From Streptomyces sp. Root1304 (lineage in GTDB: Bacteria; Actinomycetota; Actinomycetes; Streptomycetales; Streptomycetaceae): a DNA stretch of 64,000 bases. Positions 1 through 8,122 of this stretch are shown here, in pieces (the first letter of the stretch is position 1; each line of letters begins with the position of its first letter). The stretch lies in NCBI RefSeq assembly GCF_001426405.1, contig NZ_LMEP01000025.1:79412-143411 (forward strand), in the 5' to 3' direction. Position numbers and translations under genes: made by a program. Under the pieces are notes generated by a model. That model saw only the letters and a list, made by a program, of their open reading frames with translations, searched no databases and was not told the DNA's origin.

Positions 1-311
1 GGGGGCGTCGGCGCCGGGTAGCCGTACGCGCCGGACGCGTTCGCGGCCGGGTAGCCGTACCCGCCCGAGGTGTCCGCCGCCGGGTAGCCGTACCCGCCGG
101 GCGTGGCCGCCGGGCCGCCCGGGGCCACCGGGGGCGGCGGGACCGCACCGCCGGGCTCGGGCGTCAGCGGCATGGACGTGACGGTCTGCTGGTCGTGCAC
201 GTGCGGCGCGGACTGCGCCGGCTTGCTCAGTTCCACCCCGTCACGGTTCGGCGGAGCCCACGGGTCCGCCGGGTCGAATCCGCCCCGCGACTGGTCTTGG
301 TTGTCAGACAT
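1..311 (-). CDS. Pro/Gly-rich protein, amino-terminal part only
   Basis: Only about 103 codons lie in the window; the gene runs off the left edge. From the ATG at 311 the protein begins MSDNQDQSRGGFDPADPW and is rich in Pro, Gly and Ala. Near the edge it has three spaced GYGYPA units, each after a Ser/Thr/Gly stretch. A strong purine-rich site (GGGGGAGG) lies three bases before the ATG. In Streptomyces, heads of this kind usually precede a short two-helix membrane domain (DUF4190-like); that domain is outside the window, so this is inference. It is divergent from the amidohydrolase at 387, with only 75 bp between. Confidence 0.7.
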   Translation of the reverse strand, partial: MSDNQDQSRGGFDPADPWAPPNRDGVELSKPAQSAPHVHDQQTVTSMPLTPEPGGAVPPPPVAPGGPAATPGGYGYPAADTSGGYGYPAANASGAYGYPAPTP

Positions 312-386
312 GGGCCTCCCCCATCATGGTCCCGCCATGCTACGGCCTCACCCTTGCGGGGGACCCGCCCGGCCTACGATGACCGG

Positions 387-1418
387 ATGACCGATCTCCA
401 CCCCTTCATCGCGGGCCTTCCCAAGGCCGAACTGCACGTCCACCACGTCGGTTCCGCCTCCCCCCGGATCGTCGCCGAACTGGCCGCCCGGCACCCCGAC
501 TCCAAGGTCCCCACGGATCCGGAGGCGCTGGCCGACTACTTCACCTTCACCGACTTCGCGCACTTCATCGACGTCTACCTGTCCGTCGTCGACCTGGTCC
601 GCACCCCTGAGGACGTCCGGCTGCTGACCTTCGAGGTCGCCCGTGACATGGCCCGGCAGAACATCCGCTACGCCGAGCTGACCATCACCCCCTACTCCTC
701 CACCCGCCGCGGCATCGACGAGCGCGCCTTCATGGCGGCGATCGAGGACGCCCGCAAGGCGGCCGAGGCCGAGTTCGGGACCGTCCTGCGCTGGTGCTTC
801 GACATCCCCGGCGAGGCCGGCCTGGTCTCCGCCGAGGAGACCGCGCGGCTCGCCACCACCGACGGACTGCGCCCCGAGGGCCTGGTCTCCTTCGGGCTCG
901 GCGGCCCGGAGATCGGGGTGCCGCGCCCCCAGTTCAAGCCGTACTTCGACCTGGCGCGGGCGGCCGGACTGCACTCCGTCCCGCACGCGGGCGAGACGAC
1001 CGGCCCGGAGACGGTCTGGGACGCGATCCGCGACCTGGGCGCCGAGCGCATCGGCCACGGCACCAGCTCGGTCCGGGACCCGGAGCTCCTCGCGTACCTC
1101 GCCGAGCACCGGATCGCCCTGGAGGTCTGCCCGACCTCGAACATCGCCACCCGGGCCGTCGCCACCCTCGACGAGCACCCGATCCGGCAGATGGTCGACG
1201 CCGGGGTCCTCGTCACCGTGAACAGCGACGACCCGCCGATGTTCGGCACCGACCTCAACAACGAGTACGCGGTCGCCGCCCGTCTCCTCGGCCTCGACGA
1301 GCGCGGTGTCGCCGCCCTCGCCAAGAACGCCGTGGAGGCCTCGTTCCTCGACCCGGCCGGCAAGGCCGGGATCCTCGCCGAGATCGACACGTACACCGAC
1401 GACTGGCTGGCCCGCTGA
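387..1418 (+). CDS. Adenosine deaminase-family amidohydrolase, probable aminodeoxyfutalosine deaminase
   Basis: A 343-residue member of the adenosine deaminase superfamily. Zinc and catalytic motifs are visible: H17-V-H19 near the start, HAGE in the middle, the GHGTS histidine motif, and the late NSDDPPMF motif with the metal-binding Asp pair. The first motif reads HVHHVG instead of the HVHLDG of true adenosine deaminases. Family knowledge: the Streptomyces avermitilis protein Sav2595 of this type deaminates 6-amino-6-deoxyfutalosine in the futalosine route to menaquinone. I infer the same role here. The ATG at 387 is chosen because the conserved core begins there; upstream codons have no family resemblance. 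It is followed 19 bp later by a phosphodiesterase gene. Confidence 0.85.
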   Translation: MTDLHPFIAGLPKAELHVHHVGSASPRIVAELAARHPDSKVPTDPEALADYFTFTDFAHFIDVYLSVVDLVRTPEDVRLLTFEVARDMARQNIRYAELTITPYSSTRRGIDERAFMAAIEDARKAAEAEFGTVLRWCFDIPGEAGLVSAEETARLATTDGLRPEGLVSFGLGGPEIGVPRPQFKPYFDLARAAGLHSVPHAGETTGPETVWDAIRDLGAERIGHGTSSVRDPELLAYLAEHRIALEVCPTSNIATRAVATLDEHPIRQMVDAGVLVTVNSDDPPMFGTDLNNEYAVAARLLGLDERGVAALAKNAVEASFLDPAGKAGILAEIDTYTDDWLAR

Positions 1419-1437
1419 CGGCGACGAGAATGGGGGC

Positions 1438-2127
1438 ATGGACTCCGTCACTGTCGTAGGTCACCGCGGCGACCCGTACCGCGTCCGCGAGAACACCCTC
1501 CGCTCGGTCTCCTCGGCGATCGAGCGGGGGGCGGACGCCGTCGAGATCGACGTCCGGCTGACGGAGGACGGCGTGCCCGTCCTCCTCCACGACGACACCC
1601 TCAAGCGCCTCTGGGGCCACGACGTCCCGCTCGCCGAGCTGTCGTACGCGCGGGTCCGCGAGCTGTCCGGGGACGGCATCCCGACCCTGCGCGAGGCCCT
1701 GCTCACCGCCGGGGACCACCGGCTGATGCTGGACCTGCCGGGCGGCGACGCGGACTCGGTCCGCAGGATCGTCGGCACCGTCCGCGAGTGCGGCGCCGGG
1801 GAGCGCGTCTACTACTGCGCGGGCGCCGTCGCCATGCTGGACGTGCGGGCCGCCGACCCGGCCGCCGAGATCGCCCTGACCTGGACCTCGCTCGCCCCGC
1901 CCCGGCCGGTGCTGCTCGACGCGGTACGGCCGCGGTGGCTCAACTACCGCTTCGGACTCGTGAGTCGGGGGCTGGTCGACCGGGTGCACCGGGACGGGCT
2001 GCTCGTCTCGGCCTGGACGGCGGACACCCGGCGCACGATGCGTAAGCTGATCACCAACGGGGTCGACTCGGTCACCACGAACCGCGTCGACGCACTGGCA
2101 GCCGTCCTGCGAAAGGCGCACGCGTGA
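1438..2127 (+). CDS. Glycerophosphodiester phosphodiesterase family protein
   Basis: A 229-residue single-domain GDPD protein. The signature begins at once (GHRGD, catalytic His9, then REN), followed by VEIDVRLTEDGVPVLLHDD with the metal-binding Glu and Asp and second His. The TIM-barrel end (LVSAWTADTRR and VDSVTTNRVD) is intact. The family hydrolyses glycerophosphodiesters to glycerol-3-phosphate and an alcohol. There is no signal peptide, so a cytoplasmic enzyme is expected. The ATG at 1438 follows a weak GGGGG site. The stop overlaps the next start (GTGA), so the methyltransferase gene is probably translationally coupled. The exact substrate is unknown. Confidence 0.88.
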   Translation: MDSVTVVGHRGDPYRVRENTLRSVSSAIERGADAVEIDVRLTEDGVPVLLHDDTLKRLWGHDVPLAELSYARVRELSGDGIPTLREALLTAGDHRLMLDLPGGDADSVRRIVGTVRECGAGERVYYCAGAVAMLDVRAADPAAEIALTWTSLAPPRPVLLDAVRPRWLNYRFGLVSRGLVDRVHRDGLLVSAWTADTRRTMRKLITNGVDSVTTNRVDALAAVLRKAHA

Positions 2128-2909
2128 ACGACCGCATCCGGACCGACATCGCCCACAACGCCCGGGTGTGGAACTACTGGCTGGGCGGCAAGGACAACTA
2201 CCCGGTCGACCGCGCGGTCGGCGACCAGGTCACCGGCTTCTACCCGAGCATCGGCGAAGTGGCCCGCGCCGACCGGGCGTTCCTCGGCCGGGTGGTGACC
2301 GGGCTGGCCGCCGACGCGGGCGTGCGCCAGTTCCTCGACATCGGTACGGGGCTGCCGACCGCCGACAACACCCACGAGGTCGCCCAGCGGGTCCTGCCCG
2401 ACGCCCGGATCGTCTACGTCGACAACGACCCGATCGTCCTCACCCACGCCCGGGCCCTGCTGACCAGCGCCCCGGAGGGCGTCACCGAGTACGTCGACGC
2501 CGACGCGCGCGAACCCGGGAAGATCCTCGCGGCGGCGGGCGCGACGCTCGACCTGACCCGCCCGGTCGCCGTGATGATGCTCGGCATCCTCAACTTCGTC
2601 CTGGACACCGACGAGACCCGGACGATCGTCCGGACCCTGATGGACGCCGTCCCGTCCGGCAGCTATCTGGTGCTCACCCACCCCACCCTGGAACCGGAGC
2701 TCGGCGGCGAGGGCAACAAGGACGCGATGGCGTTCTGGAACGAGAACGCCACCCCGCCGATCACCGCCCGCAGCCGGGCCGAATTCACCTCCTTCTTCGA
2801 GGGCCTGGAGCTCCTGGAACCGGGCGTCGTCTCCTGCTCGCGCTGGCGCCCCACCGCCGAGGAGGCCCCTGTGGTCGCGCAGTTCGGCGCGGTGGGCCGC
2901 AAGCCGTAA
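2124..2909 (+). CDS. SAM-dependent methyltransferase (DUF574/Methyltransf_19 type)
   Basis: A 261-residue protein beginning with NDRIRTDIAHNARVWNYWLG after a GTG start that overlaps the preceding stop. The opening, RVWNYWLGGKDNYPVDR, is typical of the actinobacterial DUF574 methyltransferases. The SAM-binding motif I is FLDIGTGLPTADNTHEV, followed by YVDNDPIVLTHA. The family is expanded in Streptomyces; most members have no assigned substrate. It sits in a run of four overlapping genes (phosphodiesterase, methyltransferase, sensor kinase, response regulator), so it is likely co-transcribed, but nothing in the sequence says what is methylated. Confidence 0.88.
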   Translation: MNDRIRTDIAHNARVWNYWLGGKDNYPVDRAVGDQVTGFYPSIGEVARADRAFLGRVVTGLAADAGVRQFLDIGTGLPTADNTHEVAQRVLPDARIVYVDNDPIVLTHARALLTSAPEGVTEYVDADAREPGKILAAAGATLDLTRPVAVMMLGILNFVLDTDETRTIVRTLMDAVPSGSYLVLTHPTLEPELGGEGNKDAMAFWNENATPPITARSRAEFTSFFEGLELLEPGVVSCSRWRPTAEEAPVVAQFGAVGRKP

Positions 2910-4066
2910 TGGGGATACGGGGGGAGGTGCGCGGCCGCTGGGAGCGGGCGCGCACCTGGGGCGCGGCGAACCCCTGGGCGGTGGACGCGGGGATCGCGCT
3001 CCTCGTCCAGGCGGCGATGACGATGCCGTTCGTGGTGCCGCGCGGGCCCGAACTGGAACCGGCGACCTGGGCCGCGTACGGGCTGACGACGCTCACCGTG
3101 CTGCCGCTCGTCTGGCGGCGGCGGGCCCCGCTCGCCGTGCTCCTCGCGGTCCTGGCGGCGAGCGCGCTGTACAAGCTGGCCCTGGAGGGGCCGGGGCAGC
3201 CGCTGCCGTACACCGGGCTCGTCGTCGTCTACACGATCGCGCTGCTCTCCCCGACGTGGAAGCGGCTCGCGACGGCGGGGCTCCTGCTGGTCGCGGTGCC
3301 GGTCTCGGTGTGGCTCAACACCCAGTCGGCGCGCGAACTGACCTTCTCGCTCTTCGTGTTCGGCGCCGCCTATGTCTTCGGGCGGCTCCAGGACGCCCGG
3401 CAGCGGGCGCACCGGGTCGAGTCGGAGCGGGCCGCCGCACGCGAACGGGCCCGCATCGCACGGGAGATGCACGACATCCTGTCGCACGCGGTGAGCCTGA
3501 TGGTCGTCCAGGCGGAGGCGGGTCCGGTCGCCGTACGGTCCGCGCCGGAGCGCGCCGAGGCGGCGTTCGAGGCGATCTCGGAGACGGGCCGCGAGGCGAT
3601 GACCCAGCTGCGGCAGATGCTGGGGGTGCTGCGCGAGGGCGGCGAGACCGGCGCCCCTCGCGCGCCGCAGCCGGACCTCGGCGGCATCCCCGGCCTGGTG
3701 GAGCGGGTGCGGGCCGGGGGTCTGACCGTCGGGTACACGACGGAGGGCGGGGTACGGGCGCTGCCCGCGACGACCGGCGCGAGCGTCTACCGGATCGTCC
3801 AGGAGGCGCTGACCAACGTGGTGAAGCACGCGCGGGCCCGTACGGTCGACGTCCGGCTCGCCCATGCCGACGGGGTCCTGCGGGTGAGCGTCACCGACGA
3901 CGGGTGCGGCCCGCAGGGCGGCTCCGGCGGTCACGGTCTGACGGGCATCAGGGAGCGGGCCGCCGCGCACGGCGGGACGGTGACGGCCGGACCGGGTCCC
4001 GGCGGCCGGGGGTTCGAGGTGCGGGTCCTGCTCCCCGTACCCTCCGCGGCGGAGGTGGGGACATGA
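2909..4066 (+). CDS. Two-component sensor histidine kinase (NarL/DesK-type, HisKA_3)
   Basis: A 385-residue membrane kinase. The first ~165 residues contain about four to five hydrophobic segments with short loops and no large sensor domain. The H box REMHDILSHAVSLMV has the phospho-acceptor at His188. The C-terminal HATPase region is recognisable by VQEALTNVVKHARA (N box) and DDGCGPQGGSGGHGLTGIRERA (G boxes). The ATG overlaps the methyltransferase stop by one base (TAATG), and its own stop overlaps the response regulator start (ATGA), so the pair is coupled. The stimulus is unknown. Confidence 0.93.
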   Translation: MGIRGEVRGRWERARTWGAANPWAVDAGIALLVQAAMTMPFVVPRGPELEPATWAAYGLTTLTVLPLVWRRRAPLAVLLAVLAASALYKLALEGPGQPLPYTGLVVVYTIALLSPTWKRLATAGLLLVAVPVSVWLNTQSARELTFSLFVFGAAYVFGRLQDARQRAHRVESERAAARERARIAREMHDILSHAVSLMVVQAEAGPVAVRSAPERAEAAFEAISETGREAMTQLRQMLGVLREGGETGAPRAPQPDLGGIPGLVERVRAGGLTVGYTTEGGVRALPATTGASVYRIVQEALTNVVKHARARTVDVRLAHADGVLRVSVTDDGCGPQGGSGGHGLTGIRERAAAHGGTVTAGPGPGGRGFEVRVLLPVPSAAEVGT

Positions 4067-4776
4067 CGACGATCCGGGTGGTGGTCGCGGACGACCAGGA
4101 GCTGGTCCGCAGCGGCTTCGCGATGATCCTGGACGCGCAGCCGGACATCGAGGTGGTGGCGGAGGCCGGGGACGGGGCGGAGGCCGTCGAGGCGGTGCGC
4201 CGGCACGCTCCCGACGTGGCGCTGCTCGACATCCGGATGCCGGGGACCGACGGCATCGAGGCCTGCCGGGTGATCGGCGCGGAGTCCGGCTGCCGGACGG
4301 TGATCCTGACGACCTTCGACACCGACGCGTATGTGTACGAGGCGCTGCACGCGGGCGCGAGCGGTTTCCTCCTGAAGGACGTGCGGCGGGACGACCTGGT
4401 GCACGCGGTACGGGTGGTGGCGGCGGGCGAGTCGCTGCTCGCGCCCTCCGTGGCCCGCCGCCTGGTGGAGGAGTACACGGCGGGCGGCCCGCGCAGGACG
4501 GCACCGGACCCGCGCCTCGACGTGCTGACGGGCCGGGAGCGGGAGACGCTGCTGCTGCTCGCGCGGGGGCTGTCGAACGCGGAGATCGCGGCGGAACTGG
4601 TGGTCAGCGACCACACCGTGAAGACCCATGTGGGGAACGTGCTGGCCAAGCTGGGGCTGCGCGACCGCATCCAGGCGGTGATCTGCGCGTACGAGACCGG
4701 CCTGGTCGCGGCGGGCTCTCCCCCGGCCGGGGGAGGCACGGTCCCCGGCCCCTCCCCCGCGCCGGGGAGGAACTGA
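4063..4776 (+). CDS. Response regulator, NarL/FixJ family
   Basis: A 237-residue two-domain regulator. The receiver holds the acidic pair D10-D11, phospho-acceptor D56 (in VALLDIRMPG), the conserved Thr in VILTTFD and Lys in FLLKDVRRDD. The C-terminal LuxR-type helix-turn-helix reads LTGRERETLLLLARGLSNAE then VKTHVGNVLAKLGLRDR. It is the cognate partner of the kinase with which it overlaps by four bases. After the HTH there is a Pro/Gly-rich tail whose DNA contains a perfect 18-bp palindrome at 4718-4735, so the terminator-like repeat lies within the reading frame rather than after it. Confidence 0.93.
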   Translation: MTTIRVVVADDQELVRSGFAMILDAQPDIEVVAEAGDGAEAVEAVRRHAPDVALLDIRMPGTDGIEACRVIGAESGCRTVILTTFDTDAYVYEALHAGASGFLLKDVRRDDLVHAVRVVAAGESLLAPSVARRLVEEYTAGGPRRTAPDPRLDVLTGRERETLLLLARGLSNAEIAAELVVSDHTVKTHVGNVLAKLGLRDRIQAVICAYETGLVAAGSPPAGGGTVPGPSPAPGRN

Positions 4777-4871
4777 CCCCCGAAGACCGCCGGTACGGGC
4801 GATCCGCGGATCGTCGCAGGTCAGCAGGATGGAGCCATCGAGAACGAGGGCTCACACCACCGGAGTTGACC

Positions 4872-6038
4872 ATGCGAAAGTCCACCCGCACGCTGCTCGC
4901 CACCGCCCTGGTCCTGGGCGTGGCGGCCGGACCGGCGCTCACCCCCGCGTTCGCCGCACCGCGCACGGCGGCGGCCGCGCGGGCCACGGCGCCTGATCTG
5001 TCGGCGGTGATCGCGGGTCTTCCCCGTGCCGACGCCACGGCCGCGCTGGTGCGCGTCGGGGGCACCGAGGGTTCCTGGCAGGGCAGTTCGGGTGTGCACG
5101 ACCTGGAGACGAACGCCCCGGCGGATCCGGCCGCCCGCTTCCGGGCCGGTTCGGTGACGAAGGTCTTCACGGCGGCGACGGTGCTCCAGCTGGCCGCCGA
5201 GGGCCGGATCGACCTGGACCGCACGGCGCGTTCGTACCTGCCGGAGCTGATCCCCGGCCGGTACGCCACGGTGACGGTCCGCCAGCTCCTCAACCACACC
5301 CATGGCATCCCGGCCGCCGACCTGGCCGTCGGGGACACGGTGGAGGAGTGGTACGCGCACCGCTTCGACGCGCACTCCCCGGAGGAGATGGTCCGCTCGG
5401 CGACGGCGAAGCCGCGCGAGTTCCGGCCGGGCACCCGCCAGCACTACCTGAACATCGGGTACACGGTCGCGGCGCTGATCGTGGAGCGGGTCACGGGCGA
5501 CTCGTACGAGCACCAGGTGGAGCGGCGGATCCTGCGACCGCTCGGCCTCCGGGACACCTACCTCCCGGGTGGCGCGGCCGCGCTCGTCGGCCCGTACAAC
5601 CACGGCTACCAGACGATGCGGCTCGACGACGGGACGACCGGTCCGCGCGACGTCTCCACCTGGGGGACCTCGGACGCCTGGGCGGCGGGGGACCTGGTGT
5701 CGACCACCGCCGACCTGGAGCGCTTCGTCCGGGAGCTGTTCGCGGGCCGCGTGGTGCGCGGGCCGCTCCTGGAGGAGATGTTCACCCTCCCGAAGGTCCC
5801 CGACCTCCTGTCGGGCGACCCGGCCGCGTACTCCGTCGGCCTGTCGATGAAGCGGCTCGGCGGTCGTGAGGTCTGGGGCAAGACGGGCGGCCGCTGGGGG
5901 TACAACACGGCCGTCGCCTCGACCCGCGACGGCTCGCGCACCCTCGTCTACAGCGTCAACGCCACGGACGCGAAGGGCCAGGACATGAACCGCACGGCCC
6001 TCGGGCTGATGGTGGCGGCCTACGGCCTGCCCGGCTGA
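4872..6038 (+). CDS. Secreted serine hydrolase, beta-lactamase/DD-peptidase fold
   Basis: A 388-residue exported protein related to class C beta-lactamases and D-Ala-D-Ala carboxypeptidases of the R61 type. An n-h-c signal peptide covers about residues 1-29 and ends TPAFA-A. The three active-site boxes are present: S94-V-T-K97 (nucleophile and Lys), a Y-x-N box in HYLNIGYT, and KTGG near the C terminus. The ATG at 4872 has a GGAG site seven bases upstream; a TTG two codons earlier is less likely. Peptidase, esterase or lactamase activity cannot be separated by sequence. It stands alone between the two-component system and a membrane gene of opposite strand. Confidence 0.9.
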   Translation: MRKSTRTLLATALVLGVAAGPALTPAFAAPRTAAAARATAPDLSAVIAGLPRADATAALVRVGGTEGSWQGSSGVHDLETNAPADPAARFRAGSVTKVFTAATVLQLAAEGRIDLDRTARSYLPELIPGRYATVTVRQLLNHTHGIPAADLAVGDTVEEWYAHRFDAHSPEEMVRSATAKPREFRPGTRQHYLNIGYTVAALIVERVTGDSYEHQVERRILRPLGLRDTYLPGGAAALVGPYNHGYQTMRLDDGTTGPRDVSTWGTSDAWAAGDLVSTTADLERFVRELFAGRVVRGPLLEEMFTLPKVPDLLSGDPAAYSVGLSMKRLGGREVWGKTGGRWGYNTAVASTRDGSRTLVYSVNATDAKGQDMNRTALGLMVAAYGLPG

Positions 6039-6192
6039 GCCGGCCGGCTCCCGGCGTGGGGTGACGGAGGCCTCCTGGTGTCTCGTTTCGGACATCAGGC
6101 GACCAACCGGAGGGCCGTTCGGTAATCACCCGGACGGGAACGATCTTTGTTGATTCGTCAACTCGCGTACGGCATACGCCAGAGGTACATCG

Positions 6193-6753
6193 TCAGCGCG
6201 CGTCGGCCGATGTCGGCGCGGTCGCGGGTACGGGAGCCGGCGCGGGAGCCATCGTCTCCAGGCGCTTGATCATCCGTCGGACGTGGAGCAGCGGCAGCAC
6301 GCCGATCACCCCGAAGGACATGTCGATCACCGACCACCAGAAGGGGATGTCGCGGATCGGTCCGCAGATCAGGGCGAGCGGCAGGATGCCGGCGCAGGCG
6401 ATCATGCCGAACTCGACGACCCAGACGTTGCGGACGGGGTCGCGGTAGGCGCCGTAGAAGGCGACCGCGATGACGAGGTGGGCGAAGGCCAGCCAGTCGG
6501 TGCCGTAGAGCAGATAGGGCGCCTGCGCGTCGGCGGCCTCGACTCCGGTGCGGACCCGGTCGATCCACTCGGCGAGCGCCGGGAAGAGGTCGGCGACGGG
6601 CGCGGCCCAGCCGTCCAGCGCGGAGTCGAGCAGGCGGAGTTCGGTGACGAGCGGGAAGGCGGTGGCGCCGCTCAGGACCAGGCAGACCACGAAGAGGATC
6701 AGCCAGACACGGATGCGCGTGAGAAGGGCTCTCGGCCCGTTCGAGTCGCTCAT
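6193..6753 (-). CDS. Conserved membrane protein of unknown function
   Basis: A 186-residue protein I do not recognise by name. It has an N-terminal transmembrane helix (VWLILFVVCLVLSGATAF), an external or internal loop of about 70 residues with acidic and aromatic positions (LDSALDGWAAPVADLFPALA), then three further hydrophobic segments (WLAFAHLVIAVAFYGAY, VVEFGMIACAGILPLALI, SVIDMSFGVIGVLPLL). The tail is Ala/Pro-rich (APAPAPVPATAPTSADAR). It is the last gene of a leftward run and is convergent with the serine hydrolase gene. No catalytic motif is visible. Confidence 0.8.
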   Translation of the reverse strand: MSDSNGPRALLTRIRVWLILFVVCLVLSGATAFPLVTELRLLDSALDGWAAPVADLFPALAEWIDRVRTGVEAADAQAPYLLYGTDWLAFAHLVIAVAFYGAYRDPVRNVWVVEFGMIACAGILPLALICGPIRDIPFWWSVIDMSFGVIGVLPLLHVRRMIKRLETMAPAPAPVPATAPTSADAR

Positions 6754-6809
6754 GAGGGCATCGTACGCCCTTCTTGAACGCGTTCAGAAACGGGTCGGGG
6801 GCACTCCGC

Positions 6810-7976
6810 TCACAGGCCGACGATCGAGTTCCACCGCTTCGCGAACTCCTGGCGCTCCTCGGACCTGATGTCGCGCGCGATGGCCAGCCGGCTCCGCATG
6901 TCGGTGTCGGGGAAGATCAGCGGGTCCTCGGCGAGGGCCACCAGCTCCTCGTCGCCGGAGTCCGCGAGAACCTGCTGCGCGGCCGGCACCGGGCACACGT
7001 AGTTGACCCAGGCGGCGAGTTCGGCGGCGACCTCGGGCTCGTAGTAGTAGTCGACGAGCTTCTCGGCGTTGGACTTGTGGTGGGCGAGGTTGGGGATCAT
7101 GAGCGACTCGGCCCAGAGTTCCGCGCCCTCCTCGGGGACGACGAACTCGATGTCCGGGTTGTCGGCCTGGAGCTGGATGACGTCGCCGGAGTACGCCTGG
7201 CAGGCCAGGACGTCACCGGTGGAGAGGTCCTTGATGTAGTCGTTGCCGGTGAAGCGGCGGATGTGCTCCTTCCGGACGAGGCCCTCGATCTGCTCGCAGA
7301 GGGCGTGGAAGTCGTCGGCGGTCCAGCGGGTCACGTCGACGCCGTTGCCCTGGAGGAGCAGGGACATGGACTCGTCGAGCCCGGACAGCAGGGTGACCTT
7401 GCCGCGCAGGTCGTCGGCCCACAGCTCCTTGGTGGAGCGCAGCTCCCGGCCGAGCTTCTTCCGGTTGTACGCGATGCCGGTGATCCCGGACTGCCAGGGG
7501 ACGCTGTGCATCCGCCCGGGGTCGAACGCGGGCGTGCGCAGCTGGGGACTGAGGTTCCTGGCGACGTTCGGCTGTGCGGCGCGGTCCATCTCCTGGACCC
7601 AGCCGAGGCGGACGAAGCGGGCGGCCATCCAGTCGCTGACGACGATGAGGTCGCGCCCGGTCTCCTGGTGGTTCATCAGGGAGGGGCTGATCTTGCCGAA
7701 GAACTCGTCGTTGTCGTTGATCTCCTCCGTGTAGCGCACGGCGATGCCGCTGCGCTTGCGGAAGGCGTCGAGGGTCGGCCGCTTCCTGGGGTCCTCGTCA
7801 TCGGTGTCGATGTAGAGCGGCCAGTTGGCGAAGTCGAGGGTCCGGTCGCGGGCGGAGAGGTCGCGCCCCGCCCGGTCGCCCTCGTCGACGTACGCGGCGG
7901 GGACTCCGCATCCGGCCGCGAGCAGGGTGGCGGCCCCGGCGCCGCCGATGCCGCGCAGCAGGGACCGGCGGGACAT
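6810..7976 (-). CDS. PotD-like polyamine-binding lipoprotein of an ABC importer
   Basis: A 388-residue extracellular solute-binding protein of the spermidine/putrescine type. The start ATG at 7976 follows AGGAAG. The head MSRRSLLRG has a twin-arginine pair, then a hydrophobic stretch and the lipobox LAAGC with Cys23, so it is probably a Tat-exported lipoprotein. Downstream, LDFANWPLYIDTD, VVSDWMAARFVRLGW and CQAYSGDVIQLQADNPDI fit the PotD/PotF family. No ATPase or permease gene for this protein lies beside it. The next gene upstream is an aminobutyraldehyde dehydrogenase, which supports a polyamine link, but a terminator hairpin separates the two. Confidence 0.88.
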   Translation of the reverse strand: MSRRSLLRGIGGAGAATLLAAGCGVPAAYVDEGDRAGRDLSARDRTLDFANWPLYIDTDDEDPRKRPTLDAFRKRSGIAVRYTEEINDNDEFFGKISPSLMNHQETGRDLIVVSDWMAARFVRLGWVQEMDRAAQPNVARNLSPQLRTPAFDPGRMHSVPWQSGITGIAYNRKKLGRELRSTKELWADDLRGKVTLLSGLDESMSLLLQGNGVDVTRWTADDFHALCEQIEGLVRKEHIRRFTGNDYIKDLSTGDVLACQAYSGDVIQLQADNPDIEFVVPEEGAELWAESLMIPNLAHHKSNAEKLVDYYYEPEVAAELAAWVNYVCPVPAAQQVLADSGDEELVALAEDPLIFPDTDMRSRLAIARDIRSEERQEFAKRWNSIVGL

Positions 7977-8062
7977 GTTCTTCCTGGCTGTCGCTCTCAC
8001 CCCCGCAGCATCGCGGTCCGCCGCCACCTGCGGCAATGGACGGTCCGTCGAGCCACGGAGCG

Positions 8063-8101
8063 AGGCCCCGACACCCTGTCGATCAAGGGTGCCGGGGCCT
8101 C
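8063..8101 (-). terminator. Hairpin terminator after the aldehyde dehydrogenase gene
   Basis: Two arms of 15 bases (8063-8077 and 8087-8101) pair with one mismatch around a short loop. It begins about 20 bases after the dehydrogenase stop. There is no T-run, as is usual in Streptomyces. It separates the dehydrogenase from the binding-protein gene. Confidence 0.75.
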
Positions 8102-8122
8102 GCTGCCGGAGCCTGGCGGGGA

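Noticed and set aside
195..386. Extension of the amidohydrolase frame upstream of 387
   Set aside because: The added residues lie antisense to the Pro/Gly-rich gene and have no family similarity; the fold begins at the ATG 387.
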